Positions 1 through 9,157 are shown, counted from the stretch's first letter. The stretch is 64,000 nucleotides of DNA from Verrucomicrobiaceae bacterium (GCA_027491155.1 JAIXWR010000031.1:1-64000), one strand, 5' to 3'. Translations and numbers: made by a program. Notes: a model not told the origin generated them from the letters alone.

Positions 1-362
1 AAAAACGGCGAGCGGAAAGCCGGTCAGGAAAGGTTGTTTGGTCACACTCTCTAACCGTACCCGGGCCGGCTTTCCGTCTGCTGATTTCCAACGAAATCCA
101 GCTTAATCCCGTGCCATTCATGCCAGGCATTTAGTAGAAAGTCCGATGGCCGGCAGCGGAAGGTTGCCGGGCGTTAGGATGGATAAAGCGCTGGAGATTA
201 GCGATATCCGGGATCGAGTCTGCTTGCGGAGGGGGCCTTGGATGCCCTTTCCGAACCGGGCGGAGGCGGGGCGGATTGGCACCCGGAGAGGGGTCTGGAC
301 GAAACAACTTCCGCCCCGTGAGGGGGCCGGATGCCGCGGGACGGGATCGCCCGACGGGGCCG
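1..362. other. Intergenic left edge with inverted repeat
   Basis: No gene is supported in this stretch; the open frames on both strands overlap one another and lack family resemblance. It holds one clear structure: a perfect 11-bp inverted repeat, CGGAAAGCCGG at 13-23 and CCGGCTTTCCG at 66-76, separated by 42 nt. There is no T tract, so it is not a classical terminator. It could be one intergenic palindrome of a repeat family or the remnant of an element end. Confidence 0.4.
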
Positions 363-893
363 TCAGTGCTTCCGCCGCAGCAAGATCCAGGCGGCGGCAC
401 CCAGCAGCAGGACAATCGCGGAAGGCTCCGGAATCGGGTCGGCGGGCGGGGCTTCGGTCCCGGGGAGGGCACCGGCGACGATCGCCGGTTCGGGATCGGC
501 AGCCGAACACGTCAAGACAGTCCCGCCGGCCGGGGATGGTGCCGGATCGGGCGGGGAGGGCATCGGCTCCGGGGACGGAAGGGAAAGGGCCGGCCCGGAT
601 TCGACCGTCAGCGGGAGAAGAGTTCGTGGCGCTTCGCGGGGCACAAGGGGCGCGAAGTCGCAGAACAGCAGGGCATCAGGATCCTGAAAATCCGGTGCGA
701 AGGCGGGGCGGGCATCCGGGGCGGGCTGCCAGCCGGGATGCGCCAGCAATTCCGACGCGTCCACCAGTTGGCCGATGGTCAGGTCGCGGAAGGAGCCGGA
801 GGAAGCGTCTCCTGAAATCGAGACGAGGCATTGTGCCGGCATCGCCGGAGCCAGGGCCAACAGGGCCGAGGCGAAGAAAACGGGGGGATTCAT
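363..893 (-). CDS. PEP-CTERM sorting-domain protein
   Basis: Small exported protein of 176 residues. A signal peptide (about residues 1-22) is followed by a short, acidic and proline-rich body with no recognised domain. The C-terminus is a textbook PEP-CTERM anchor: IPEPSA, a hydrophobic stretch and a final RRKH. Known for the family: exosortase recognises this tail and the protein is anchored or released at the cell surface. No exosortase gene is in this window. Upstream on the same strand, a TGGACC-18-TAATCC pair ends about 19 nt before the ATG. The body looks low in complexity, so the function is unknown; the sorting assignment is firm. Confidence 0.8.
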   Translation of the reverse strand: MNPPVFFASALLALAPAMPAQCLVSISGDASSGSFRDLTIGQLVDASELLAHPGWQPAPDARPAFAPDFQDPDALLFCDFAPLVPREAPRTLLPLTVESGPALSLPSPEPMPSPPDPAPSPAGGTVLTCSAADPEPAIVAGALPGTEAPPADPIPEPSAIVLLLGAAAWILLRRKH

Positions 894-987
894 GGGGGTA
901 GGGAACCCGTGGGGATTAGCAGGAAAAGGCCGCCCGGGTCCACCCCCGAATTCAGTGGGAGAAATTGATTATCAGGGCTTCTTGAGA

Positions 988-1641
988 TTAGCGCCGGCTC
1001 ATGCCCCACGCGCCGGTTCCCTGGCGCCGGGCGGCTTCTTCCAGTTTCCGCAGGTCGCGGAGGTGCTCGTTGGCGGAGGTTCCGTCCGGGAGGTCGGCGG
1101 GCTTGGTGTGGATCCGCACGAGGCCTTCCCGGACCAGCGACTCGTGGAGCCAGGGGCCGCCCGCAGGTTGGATCAGGGCGTGGTAGCGGCGGTCGCCGAA
1201 GGGGTCGTCCCAGCGGGTATGGACCGTGAAGGGAGCCCGTGAAAGCAGGTCGTGCGTGCGCTGTTTGGCCTGCTTGCCGATTTCGACCGCCTGCTGGGCC
1301 GTGGTCCCGAAGTCCCGGGCCTGATCGGCGATGCGGTCGTGGTTGTCCTCGCCGTTGGCATAGCTGCGGAAGGCGCTCTCGGGGGCATCGACGAAGTAGA
1401 GGCGCAGTTGCTCCACGCGGCCGTCGGGAAAGCGCACGCGGAAGCTGTCGCCATCGTTCTGCCGGTGGTCCTCGAGCCGGCAGCCGGTGAATTGCTCGTA
1501 GCGCGAAGTGGCGGAGGTCGGGCCGCTCCCGCGGGAGGAGGGGCGTGCGGGATCCCGTTGCGAGTCGGCCAGCCAAAGCACCGCGGCCACGACCAGCAGC
1601 AGCACGGCCCGCCAGGTGCCTTTCGGTCCGCGCCGCGCCAT
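988..1641 (-). CDS. Thermonuclease-family (SNase-fold) protein
   Basis: Staphylococcal-nuclease-fold protein of 217 residues. An N-terminal hydrophobic segment (about residues 11-25) is likely a signal anchor, so it acts outside the cytoplasm. The nuclease signature DGDSFRVRF starts at residue 63, followed by RLYFVDAPE (80-88), which supplies the arginine and aspartate of the active site, and a later DRRYHALI segment. The family cleaves DNA or RNA with calcium. The ATG at 1641 is chosen because it lies 4 nt after the stop of the upstream M23 peptidase gene; a longer frame would overlap that gene. The two genes are probably co-transcribed. Confidence 0.8.
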   Translation of the reverse strand: MARRGPKGTWRAVLLLVVAAVLWLADSQRDPARPSSRGSGPTSATSRYEQFTGCRLEDHRQNDGDSFRVRFPDGRVEQLRLYFVDAPESAFRSYANGEDNHDRIADQARDFGTTAQQAVEIGKQAKQRTHDLLSRAPFTVHTRWDDPFGDRRYHALIQPAGGPWLHESLVREGLVRIHTKPADLPDGTSANEHLRDLRKLEEAARRQGTGAWGMSRR

Positions 1642-1645
1642 GGCT

Positions 1646-2308
1646 TCAGAGGCCCTTGAAGCCCTGGTATTCCTGGTAGGTGCCAAGCGGCATCGCCGCC
1701 TTGCCCCAGTCGCGGTTCAGGCGGCGGTATTTCTTGATGAACGCCGTGGGATCGGCCCAGTTCGTCATGTCGCGCGCCACGCTTTCCCGGTGCATGCCGA
1801 TTGAGAGGTTGTGGCGGATTTCAAAATGGAGGTGAGCCGCATACATGCCGCGGTTGCTGCCGATGGTGCCGATCTGCTGGCCGCGCTTGACGATCTGGCC
1901 GACGCGGACGCCCATGTCGCGGAGGTGGCCGTAGAGGGCGTCGATGAAGCGGACCTGCCCGCTCGACGGGTCGCGGTAGGCATGGCGGACGATGACCACG
2001 TTGCCCCAGCCCTGGCGGACGTCGTAGGCCCAGGTGACCACCCCGTCGCCGATGCTGTAAACCGGGTCGCCGAGGTCGGTGTCGCCGCCGCCGCGGCCGT
2101 TCCAGTCCTCGCCGAAATGGACCGGGGCGCGAAGCCGCAGGCCGCGGGCGATGTAGTAGCCGGTCGCGTCGGGCTTGCCGACGGGATAGTCGAAGCCATC
2201 GGCCAAGGCGACGCGGGCCGTGCGCTGCTGGGCGGAGGCGGACGCGAGAAAAGCGACGACCAGCGCGAACAGGACGAGAAGGAAGGTTTTTCGCGGCGAT
2301 CCGCTCAC
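1646..2308 (-). CDS. M23 (LytM-type) metallopeptidase
   Basis: Exported peptidoglycan-type endopeptidase of 220 residues starting at a GTG. The signal peptide covers about residues 8-27. The M23 zinc motif is complete: HFGED (H64, D68), a further histidine in LYGHL (128) and HLHFE (159-163). Known for the family: cleavage of cross-link peptides in the wall. The DNA just downstream encodes the thermonuclease, so the pair looks like a secreted degradative operon. A candidate promoter lies directly upstream, with its -10 only 6 nt from the GTG. Confidence 0.88.
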   Translation of the reverse strand: MSGSPRKTFLLVLFALVVAFLASASAQQRTARVALADGFDYPVGKPDATGYYIARGLRLRAPVHFGEDWNGRGGGDTDLGDPVYSIGDGVVTWAYDVRQGWGNVVIVRHAYRDPSSGQVRFIDALYGHLRDMGVRVGQIVKRGQQIGTIGSNRGMYAAHLHFEIRHNLSIGMHRESVARDMTNWADPTAFIKKYRRLNRDWGKAAMPLGTYQEYQGFKGL

Positions 2309-2314
2309 CCCGCC

Positions 2315-2343
2315 AGTGCAAGGGCGGAGGCGGCCAGCGGCAA
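2315..2343 (-). promoter_or_regulatory. Candidate promoter of the M23/thermonuclease pair
   Basis: Read on the minus strand: TTGCCG (2338-2343), 17 nt, TGCACT (2315-2320). The -10 ends 6 nt before the GTG at 2308, so transcription would start at or near the start codon (leaderless). The -10 is weak, but the arrangement resembles other genes here. Confidence 0.35.
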
Positions 2344-2386
2344 GTCAAATTCGACACTTGACGGCTGCCGGGCCGGAGGGGCGGGG

Positions 2387-3022
2387 TTAGCGCCTTTTCC
2401 GGCGGGCACCGAAGAGCAGCGCCGCGATGCCGAGGGCGGCAGCTCCCGCGGGCTCGGGGACGGCAGTGGCATGGATCTGGAGTCCGGGAACGTTGGCGAT
2501 CGCGGTCCAGGGGCCGGTCAGCGAGCGGAGGTAGGCGCCGCCGAAACTCCAATCTTCCACCACGAAGGGGTCGGCAGTGCCGTCGAGCCGGTAGAATCCG
2601 GAACCGGTCGGCACCCGCAGCACGACGAAGACCTCCGCCCCCGCGGAAAGCAGGACCGTGGAGGCGGGCGAATAGGTGGCGAGGATGTTGCTGGGATTGC
2701 CAGGTCCCGTCAGCGTGGCGATGAGCGTGCCCTGGGGGCTGCCGGAGCCCGTCGTCCAGAGGCTGACTTCGGCCGGACTGGAGGTGTTGATGGCTCCTCC
2801 GAAATCGAAGGTGATCGAGTCCAGCTGGAAGTCGCTGGAGTTGTCGACCTGCAGGGTGATGCCGATTTCCTGATAGGGCAGGAATCCGCCGGTGCCTTTG
2901 AAGTTCAGGGTTCCCGAGGGCGTGGTGCCGGTGAGGTTGTCGAGGACCAGAACGGCGGAGACCGGGGCGGTCAGGAGGAGGGGGAGGACGAGGCCCAGCA
3001 GGGCGATGGGTGCGATTTTCAT
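2387..3022 (-). CDS. PEP-CTERM surface protein, choice-of-anchor type
   Basis: Exported protein of 211 residues. It has a signal peptide (1-23), a beta-rich body (about 25-185) resembling choice-of-anchor beta-sandwich domains, and a PEP-CTERM tail: VPEPAG, a hydrophobic helix, then ARRKRR. Such proteins are sorted by exosortase and found in extracellular matrix or on the surface. A good ribosome site (AAGGGGG) stands about 8 nt before the ATG. It lies 61 nt after uppP on the same strand, but with its own SD and spacing, co-expression is uncertain. The exact ligand is unknown. Confidence 0.8.
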   Translation of the reverse strand: MKIAPIALLGLVLPLLLTAPVSAVLVLDNLTGTTPSGTLNFKGTGGFLPYQEIGITLQVDNSSDFQLDSITFDFGGAINTSSPAEVSLWTTGSGSPQGTLIATLTGPGNPSNILATYSPASTVLLSAGAEVFVVLRVPTGSGFYRLDGTADPFVVEDWSFGGAYLRSLTGPWTAIANVPGLQIHATAVPEPAGAAALGIAALLFGARRKRR

Positions 3023-3083
3023 GGTGGATCCCCCTTTTCAGAAAGATCCGATCCTTAAAGTTTCCGGAAAATCAACCGGAGGC

Positions 3084-3971
3084 TCAGCCGTGACCCAGAC
3101 CGAGGAAATTGGTGGCGATCATCACGGCCGCCGCGGCCGCCGCGGCGATGCGGTACCAGCCGAAGACGCCCAGGCCGCGGCGGTTCAGGTAGCCGACCAT
3201 CCATTTCACCGCGATGGCGGCGGAGACGGTCGCGGCGATCACGCCGACGGCCAGCGGGACGAAGCCGTAGCGGTCCCACATCAGCAGCGCGCCGCCGAGG
3301 GCGGTGTCGTATTTCTCACCAAGGCCTTCGATCGGCCAGACGGCTTTCTTCGCGGTGGCCGCGCCGAGGGTGGCCAGGCCGAGCAGGAAGGAGAACTCGA
3401 CCGCGGCGCTGAGCCGCAGGCCGACCAGCACGCCGCCGATGATGGTCATCAGGCTGCGCGAGGTGCCGGGCCACATCGCGATGCACTGCATCAGGCCGAT
3501 CAACAGGGCCATCTTGAGCGTGATCCGGGCGAGCTCGGTGCCTTCGGAGCCGCCACCCTTTTTCATCCAGCGGTCGACGGCCAGGATGCCGATGCCGCCG
3601 ACGAACCAGGCCCAGGCGATCCACTTGAAGTGGAAGAGCTTTTCCTCGATCCAGTCGTTCGCCAGCAGGCCGATGACCGCGGCGGGGAGGAAGGCGGCGA
3701 GGATGGCGAGCACCAGGTGGAGGCCTTCCTTGTCCTTGCCGAGCAGCCCGAGGATCATCTGGCGGACGCGGGGCCAGTAGAGGCCGAGCACCGCGGCGAT
3801 CGCCCCGCCCTGGATGCAGATCGCGAAGCAATCCGCGGCGGCCTTGTCTTCCGGGGCGGTGCCGATGCCCATCATGCGCTGGGCGACGATCAGGTGCCCG
3901 GTGGAGCTGACCGGGAGGTATTCGGTGATCCCTTCGATCACGCCGAGGACGAGCGCTTGCCACCAGTTCAT
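3084..3971 (-). CDS. uppP: Undecaprenyl-diphosphate phosphatase UppP
   Basis: Integral membrane phosphatase of 295 residues (BacA/UppP family). It converts undecaprenyl diphosphate to the monophosphate so that the lipid carrier can be reused in cell-wall synthesis; overexpression of the family gives bacitracin resistance. Both family motifs are present: EGITEYLPVSSTGH at 13-26 and PGTSRS near residue 167. Hydrophobic segments run throughout. The length is slightly above the usual 265-280. The gene diverges from the DUF2062 gene at 4075. Confidence 0.95.
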   Translation of the reverse strand: MNWWQALVLGVIEGITEYLPVSSTGHLIVAQRMMGIGTAPEDKAAADCFAICIQGGAIAAVLGLYWPRVRQMILGLLGKDKEGLHLVLAILAAFLPAAVIGLLANDWIEEKLFHFKWIAWAWFVGGIGILAVDRWMKKGGGSEGTELARITLKMALLIGLMQCIAMWPGTSRSLMTIIGGVLVGLRLSAAVEFSFLLGLATLGAATAKKAVWPIEGLGEKYDTALGGALLMWDRYGFVPLAVGVIAATVSAAIAVKWMVGYLNRRGLGVFGWYRIAAAAAAAVMIATNFLGLGHG

Positions 3972-4074
3972 GGGAGGCCCGGACCATGCGGGTCAATATC
4001 GCGCGGGGCAAGGGATTTGCGGTTGCTTCGGGGGGCCATGCGAAGGAAGTTCCGCCCGTCCTGTCACCCGCAGC

Positions 4075-4731
4075 ATGAAGCGACGCTACCTATGGCTCGT
4101 CCGGCGCGCGTACCGCGCGTTGCGGCACCCGCGGCTGCGCCATCGCGACTGGTGGCAGGCGTTGACCCACGCCTTGTTCGAGCGCCACCTGTGGATGCCC
4201 TGCCGGGACACGGTGGCCACCGGCCTGACGATCGGGGTTTTCTTCGCGCTCATTCCCCTGCCGATGCAGATGATCTTCGCGGGAATCGCGGCGATGCGTT
4301 TCAAGGCGAACGTGCCGGTCGCGATGGCGGTCTGCTGGCTGAGCAACCCGGTGACGAACGTCCCGCTCTTCCTCGCCCAACTCTGGTTCGGCAACCGGAT
4401 CGCGGGACTCGCCGGCCTCGACCTGCCGGAAGCCGGGTGGTTCAAGGATTTCCTGCTGTGGCTGAGGGAGTCGCACTGGTTCACGGTTCCGGTGCCCGAT
4501 TTCATCCTGAACGCCAACTCGAGCAACTTCATCCTGGGCATCCTGGCGTCGGCGGTTCTGGCCGCGGCGGTGACCTTCCCGCTGGTCCACCTCTTTTCCG
4601 CCATCATGCCCCATCACCTGCCAGCCCGGCCGCTGCGCAACGCGAAGGTTTCGTCGTTCATGCGGAAGATCCGGGCGCAGCGCGAGGCGCGGAAGAAGGC
4701 GAAGCTGGAGAAGCTCGAGAAGCCGCTGTGA
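4075..4731 (+). CDS. DUF2062 membrane protein
   Basis: Membrane protein of 218 residues with the DUF2062 signature: an RHLWMPCRDTVA-type lead-in, then a TIGVFFALIPLPMQM helix and a SNPVTNVPLF segment. At least two long hydrophobic helices are seen (about 45-70 and 160-185), and the C-terminus is a lysine/arginine-rich tail. Function is unknown; the domain sometimes accompanies cell-envelope glycosyltransferases. The ATG at 4075 is preferred to an upstream one because family similarity begins shortly after it and the longer frame runs into uppP. It converges on the TPM-domain gene with a 13-nt gap. Confidence 0.82.
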   Translation: MKRRYLWLVRRAYRALRHPRLRHRDWWQALTHALFERHLWMPCRDTVATGLTIGVFFALIPLPMQMIFAGIAAMRFKANVPVAMAVCWLSNPVTNVPLFLAQLWFGNRIAGLAGLDLPEAGWFKDFLLWLRESHWFTVPVPDFILNANSSNFILGILASAVLAAAVTFPLVHLFSAIMPHHLPARPLRNAKVSSFMRKIRAQREARKKAKLEKLEKPL

Positions 4732-4744
4732 GCCCGCGGGCCGC

Positions 4745-5524
4745 TCAGCCTTTCTTGCCGGCCCCGAAGTTCCGCGAGCTGATCTTGCCCCCGCCGTAAG
4801 GAGCGCCGAGCCGCATCCCCACGGAGATCTTCGGGAAGACGTAGCGCTCCAGCGACCGGGCCTCGGCGCGCTTCAGCCCGGCCACCACCAGCAGCGCGAC
4901 GAGCCCGGCGACGGCGAACAGGCCGATCGCCAGCAGGATCAGGCGCCCTTTGTCCACCGAGTCGGGACGGGCTGCCTGTTCCTCGAACACAGTGGCAACA
5001 CCGCCGGCCACGCCGGTTCCGAGCCGGAGCGCGAATTCCCCGCCGTCGCCCGCGGTCTTGAGCGATCCTTCCAGCCCGCGGATCACGCCCGAAAGGTCGA
5101 ACTGCGAGAGATCGGTGGCCTCCGGGACTTCCAGCTTGGTCCCCGGTTCGATTTCCCGCTGCGGCGGGGGCGGCAGGCCGAAGCGGAAGTCCCGGCTGTC
5201 GGTCTCCAGCAGCATGACCATGCCCGCCTGGTCGCGCAGCCAGGCTTCCTGGAGTTCGCGCGCCCGCTCGTTCAGATCCCGGCCGTAGAGCGAATCGTAG
5301 AGGACGAAATACAGGCGGAAGCCGTGTTTCGCCTCGAGATCGGCGAGGGCGTCGACGATGGCCCGGCGGCGTTCCTCGTCGCGTGCCAGCACGCGGGATT
5401 CGTCGTGCAGCCGGTCCGCCGGGGCCGGGGGGGGCGTGAATGCCTCCTCCTCCGCCCGGCCGGGCATGGCGAACCCTGCCAGCAGGAGCAGCGCGACGAA
5501 AATCCCCCTCACGCGGACCATCAT
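4745..5524 (-). CDS. TPM-domain (YgcG-like) exported membrane protein
   Basis: Protein of about 259 residues. A signal peptide is followed by a TPM-like domain (about 35-165) with LHDESRVLARDEERRR and a later GVIRGLEG region, then a transmembrane helix near residue 195-220 and a short basic/glycine-rich tail. TPM proteins are associated with membrane-protein or photosystem maintenance; the role here is unknown. The ATG at 5524 is chosen over a TTG two codons upstream. It follows lspA by about 30 nt and is probably the third gene of the ileS-lspA operon. Confidence 0.7.
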   Translation of the reverse strand: MMVRVRGIFVALLLLAGFAMPGRAEEEAFTPPPAPADRLHDESRVLARDEERRRAIVDALADLEAKHGFRLYFVLYDSLYGRDLNERARELQEAWLRDQAGMVMLLETDSRDFRFGLPPPPQREIEPGTKLEVPEATDLSQFDLSGVIRGLEGSLKTAGDGGEFALRLGTGVAGGVATVFEEQAARPDSVDKGRLILLAIGLFAVAGLVALLVVAGLKRAEARSLERYVFPKISVGMRLGAPYGGGKISSRNFGAGKKG

Positions 5525-5554
5525 TTCCAAGCCGGCGGGGCTGGCAAGACCGGG

Positions 5555-6145
5555 CTACTTGCCGGCGGTCTTCAAATCCGCCTTCAAGCCGGTGAAGAAG
5601 AGCACGAAGGCGGCGACGAAAATGCAGGAGTCCGCGACGTTGAAACAGGGCCAGCGGTAGTTGACGATGGGGATGGTGAAGTCGAGGAAATCGACCACGT
5701 AGCCGGCCTTGAGGCGGGTCCAGAACGGCTCGCCCTGAAGTTCCGCCAACAGCGAACCCTGGATCAGCCGGTCGGTCAGGTTGCCGAAGATCCCGCACAG
5801 CAGCAGGCCGACGGCGACCTTGCCCCAGTTGCCGACGAAGAAGTCCTTCTTCACGCCGAGGGTGATCAGCGTGAGCGCGATGATCGGCACGATCAGGAAG
5901 ACCACCGGCGCCCAATCGCTGCCGTTGCCGAAGCCGAAGGCGACGCCCTGGTTGTGAACCCGGCGGAGGTTGAAGAAGCCCTCGATCACCGCGATGTGCG
6001 ATTCGCCGTTGTCCACCCACGGCGCGGGGAAGGTCCGGATGGTCCAGAACTTCGTCCACTGGTCGACCACGTAGAGCGGCAACGTCAGGAAGAGCAGGAT
6101 CCACCCGAGCTTCCATTCTTTCTTCGTCTCCGCCTCAGGCGACAT
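5555..6145 (-). CDS. lspA: Lipoprotein signal peptidase LspA
   Basis: Signal peptidase II of 196 residues, which cleaves the signal peptides of prolipoproteins in the inner membrane. Hydrophobic segments are seen, together with the conserved VDQWTK near residue 26, the catalytic NLTDR block (about 121-125) and FNVADS (about 166-171); the aspartates of the last two form the active site. The ATG at 6145 is used because the upstream extension overlaps ileS and has no family similarity. It lies 38 nt after ileS, an association common in bacteria. Confidence 0.95.
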   Translation of the reverse strand: MSPEAETKKEWKLGWILLFLTLPLYVVDQWTKFWTIRTFPAPWVDNGESHIAVIEGFFNLRRVHNQGVAFGFGNGSDWAPVVFLIVPIIALTLITLGVKKDFFVGNWGKVAVGLLLCGIFGNLTDRLIQGSLLAELQGEPFWTRLKAGYVVDFLDFTIPIVNYRWPCFNVADSCIFVAAFVLFFTGLKADLKTAGK

Positions 6146-6183
6146 CCCGGTTGATGATTGAAGGATTGGTGATTTGCCTTCGA

Positions 6184-8931
6184 TCAGGCCCGGGACACGG
6201 CTTGCACCACCGATTCGCAACGCTTGCAAACGCCGGCCTTGCCGAGCGGCTCGTAGCGGCGGCAGCGCGGGCACATCTTGTGTTTCGTCTTCGCCGCCTT
6301 CGCAGACAAGGCCGGTCCGGCGGAGACGTCGAGGTCGGCGATGATGAAGAACTCGGTGGCGAACTGGCGGTCGCGGAGGAGGTCGTAAACCGGCTCCTTC
6401 TCCGGAACGACCAGCGTGACCGCGGCTTCGTTGTTCTTGGTGAATTCCTTGGCCTGGATCCGTTCCTCGATGGCCGTCTGGACGCTGCGGCGGATCTCCA
6501 AGAGGCGGTTGACCTTGGCCGTCGCCTTGCCGGACGCGAAGGCGGGATCGGCTTCCGGGAAGTCCTGCTCGTGGACGCTGCCTTCGGTGAAGGGCGCGTG
6601 CTCCCAGGCTTCGTCGGCGGTGTAAACGAGGATCGGCGCGAGCAGCTTGGCCAGCGCGGTGAAGACGTCGTACATCGCGGTCTGGCTGGCGCGGCGGCGG
6701 ACGGAGTTCTTCGCGTCGCAGTACATCCGGTCCTTGGTCGCATCGACGTAGATCGCGGACAGGTCGGTGGCGCAGAACTGGTTCACCGCGTTGAAGACCT
6801 TGCGGAATTCATACTGCTCGTAGGCCTTGCGGCACTCGGCGACGACGGCGTGGAGGCGTTCGAGGATCCACTGGTCGAGCAGCGGCAGGTGGCTCGGCGC
6901 GACGCGGTCCATGTCCGGATCGAAGCCGTCGAGGTTGCCCAACAGGATGCGCAGCGTGTTGCGCAGGCGGCGGTAGGGCTCGGCGACCTGTTTGAAGAGG
7001 TCCTCGCTGAAGGGGACCTCGCTCTGCCAGTCGACGGACGACACCCACAAGCGCAGGATGTCGGCACCGTACTTGTTGTAGAAGAAGGCGGCGTCGGTCG
7101 GCTTGCCGGCCTTCGCGGCGTCGGACTTGGAGATCTTCTTCTTGTCCTTGTCGACCACGAAGCCGTGGGTCAGCACCGCCTTGTAGGGAGCGGTGCCGCG
7201 CCAGGCGACGCTCATCATCAGCGAGCTCTGGAACCAGCCGCGGTGCTGGTCGGTGGCCTCGAGGTAAAGGTCGGCGGGTGCGTGGAGTTCGGGATGCTTC
7301 TCCAGCACGGCGACGTGGGAGCAGCCGGAGTCGATCCACACGTCGAGCGTGTCGCGGCACTTCTTCACGCCGGCGGGCAGACCGAGCTTCGACGCGAGTT
7401 CCTCGTCGGAAAGTTCGAACCACAGGTTGGTGCCTTCCTTTTCGACCAGTTCGGCGACCTTGCGGGCGATGTCGGCGGAGAGGATGGCCTGGTTGTCGGC
7501 ATCGAAGAACACCGGCAGCGGGACGCCCCAGGTCCGTTGGCGCGAGATGCACCAGTCGGGCCGCGCTTCGACGGTGCCGTAGATCCGGTTGCGGCCCCAG
7601 GAGGGCAGCCACTCGACCTGGTCGATGGCCGTCAGCGCCTGGCCGCGCAGGTTTTCCAGCGAGATGAAGAACTGCTCCACCGCGCGGAAGATGATCGGCG
7701 TCTTGGAGCGCCAGCAGTGCGGGTAGCTGTGGCGGTAGACTTCCTTCGCCAGCAGCACACCCTTGTCCTCGAGCAGCTCGACGATCGGCTCGTTCGACTT
7801 GAAGACGTGCTTGCCGACGAGATGCGACAGGCCGACCTCGGCGGTGAAATTGCCATCGTCATCGACCGGCGAAAGCACGCCGAGCCCGTACTGCTGGCCG
7901 GCCACGTAGTCGTCCGCGCCGTGGCCCGGGGCGATGTGGACCGCGCCGGTACCGGTGTCGGTGGTGACGAAGGTGGCGAGGATCAACTTCGAGGTGCGGT
8001 CGAGGAAAGGATGGCGCGCCTCCAGGTGCTCCAGATCGCGGCCCTTCAGCGTCTTCATCACCGAAGTACGACGCATCCCGGACTTCGCCTCCAGCTCGGC
8101 GACCAGTTCCTTGACCACGATCAGAATCTCGCGGCGGCCGTTGCCTTCGAACTGGCAGACCTCGTAGGTGAAGTCCGGATGCACCGCCACGCCGAGGTTG
8201 GCGGGGAGGGTCCACGGGGTGGTGGTCCAGATGGCGATCGACGCGTTGCCGATGCCGATCTTCGACGACGACTCCGGGGTCAGCGGGAACTTGACGAAGA
8301 TCGCGGTGCTTTCCTTGTCCTGGTATTCCACCTCGGCCTCGGCCAGCGCGGTGTGCGCGCCGTAGGACCACTGGACGGGCTTCTTCGACTGATAGACCGC
8401 GCCGTCCTCCACCAGCTTGGCGAAGACGCGCAGGATCTCGGCCTCGTAGCCGGGAGCCATGGTGAGGTAGGGATTTTCCCAATCGCCGAACACCCCGAGG
8501 CGGCGGAACGAGCCGCGCTGGACATCGATCCAGCCGGTCGCGAACTCCGTGCAGCGGCGGCGGATCTCGGCGGGCTCCAAGCCGGCGGCCTGCTTGACGA
8601 CCTTGAACTCGATCGGCAGCCCGTGGCAGTCCCAGCCGGGAATGAAGGGCGTCTCGAAGCCGGCCATCGTCTTCGACTTCACCACCAGGTCCTTGAGCAC
8701 CTTGTTGAGGGCGGTGCCCATGTGGACGTCGCCGTTCGCGAAGGGCGGGCCGTCGTGGAGGATGAAGGTCGGCGCCTTCTGGGCGCGGCGGCGCCCGATG
8801 ATTTTCTGGTAAAGTCCGGACTCCTCCCAAATCGCGAGACGCTTCGGCTCGTTCTCCACGAGGTCCCCGCGCATCGGGAACGTCGTCTGCGGCAGCAGCA
8901 GCGTGTCTTTGTATTGGGATTCGGAACTCAT
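6184..8931 (-). CDS. ileS: Isoleucyl-tRNA synthetase
   Basis: Class I synthetase of 915 residues that charges tRNA-Ile, with an editing domain inserted in the Rossmann fold. The HIGH motif is the variant HMGT at 70-73 after GPPFANGDV, and the KMSKS loop is KISKS near residue 600. The C-terminal zinc binder is present: CPRC near 885 and CKRC near 902, so this is the bacterial type with the zinc finger. It heads the ileS-lspA-TPM operon. Its promoter ends 12 nt before the ATG, leaving almost no leader, so a T-box-type leader is excluded. Confidence 0.97.
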   Translation of the reverse strand: MSSESQYKDTLLLPQTTFPMRGDLVENEPKRLAIWEESGLYQKIIGRRRAQKAPTFILHDGPPFANGDVHMGTALNKVLKDLVVKSKTMAGFETPFIPGWDCHGLPIEFKVVKQAAGLEPAEIRRRCTEFATGWIDVQRGSFRRLGVFGDWENPYLTMAPGYEAEILRVFAKLVEDGAVYQSKKPVQWSYGAHTALAEAEVEYQDKESTAIFVKFPLTPESSSKIGIGNASIAIWTTTPWTLPANLGVAVHPDFTYEVCQFEGNGRREILIVVKELVAELEAKSGMRRTSVMKTLKGRDLEHLEARHPFLDRTSKLILATFVTTDTGTGAVHIAPGHGADDYVAGQQYGLGVLSPVDDDGNFTAEVGLSHLVGKHVFKSNEPIVELLEDKGVLLAKEVYRHSYPHCWRSKTPIIFRAVEQFFISLENLRGQALTAIDQVEWLPSWGRNRIYGTVEARPDWCISRQRTWGVPLPVFFDADNQAILSADIARKVAELVEKEGTNLWFELSDEELASKLGLPAGVKKCRDTLDVWIDSGCSHVAVLEKHPELHAPADLYLEATDQHRGWFQSSLMMSVAWRGTAPYKAVLTHGFVVDKDKKKISKSDAAKAGKPTDAAFFYNKYGADILRLWVSSVDWQSEVPFSEDLFKQVAEPYRRLRNTLRILLGNLDGFDPDMDRVAPSHLPLLDQWILERLHAVVAECRKAYEQYEFRKVFNAVNQFCATDLSAIYVDATKDRMYCDAKNSVRRRASQTAMYDVFTALAKLLAPILVYTADEAWEHAPFTEGSVHEQDFPEADPAFASGKATAKVNRLLEIRRSVQTAIEERIQAKEFTKNNEAAVTLVVPEKEPVYDLLRDRQFATEFFIIADLDVSAGPALSAKAAKTKHKMCPRCRRYEPLGKAGVCKRCESVVQAVSRA

Positions 8932-8943
8932 CGGCGGGCGCGG

Positions 8944-8972
8944 AAGCTAGCAACGGGTCCGCAGGGGGTCAA
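8944..8972 (-). promoter_or_regulatory. ileS promoter
   Basis: On the minus strand: TTGACC (8967-8972), exactly 17 nt, then TAGCTT (8944-8949). The -10 ends 12 nt before the ileS ATG, which predicts a leader of only about five nucleotides. Confidence 0.6.
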
Positions 8973-9113
8973 CCACCGGGGCGGGGTGTCGGAAATGAAG
9001 GAAAAACGGTGATGAAAGGGCTTCCTGGCGTGGATCGATCAAAGGGTGCCTCCGCCGGTCCGCAGGTCCGGCCTCTCTTCCGCCGGGAGTTTCTCCCACC
9101 CGCGATCGCGTAG

Positions 9114-9142
9114 TTGATCTCTCGGGGAGACTTGCCTAGCCT
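9114..9142 (+). promoter_or_regulatory. Candidate promoter of the 61-residue gene
   Basis: TTGATC (9114-9119), 17 nt, TAGCCT (9137-9142), ending 15 nt before the ATG at 9158. It resembles the ileS promoter in spacing and in its TAGNNT -10. Confidence 0.45.
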
Positions 9143-9157
9143 GCCGACCCTCCCCCC

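Noticed and set aside
3972-4074. Longer DUF2062 start inside uppP
   Set aside because: The longer frame overlaps uppP antisense and the conserved part begins just after 4075.
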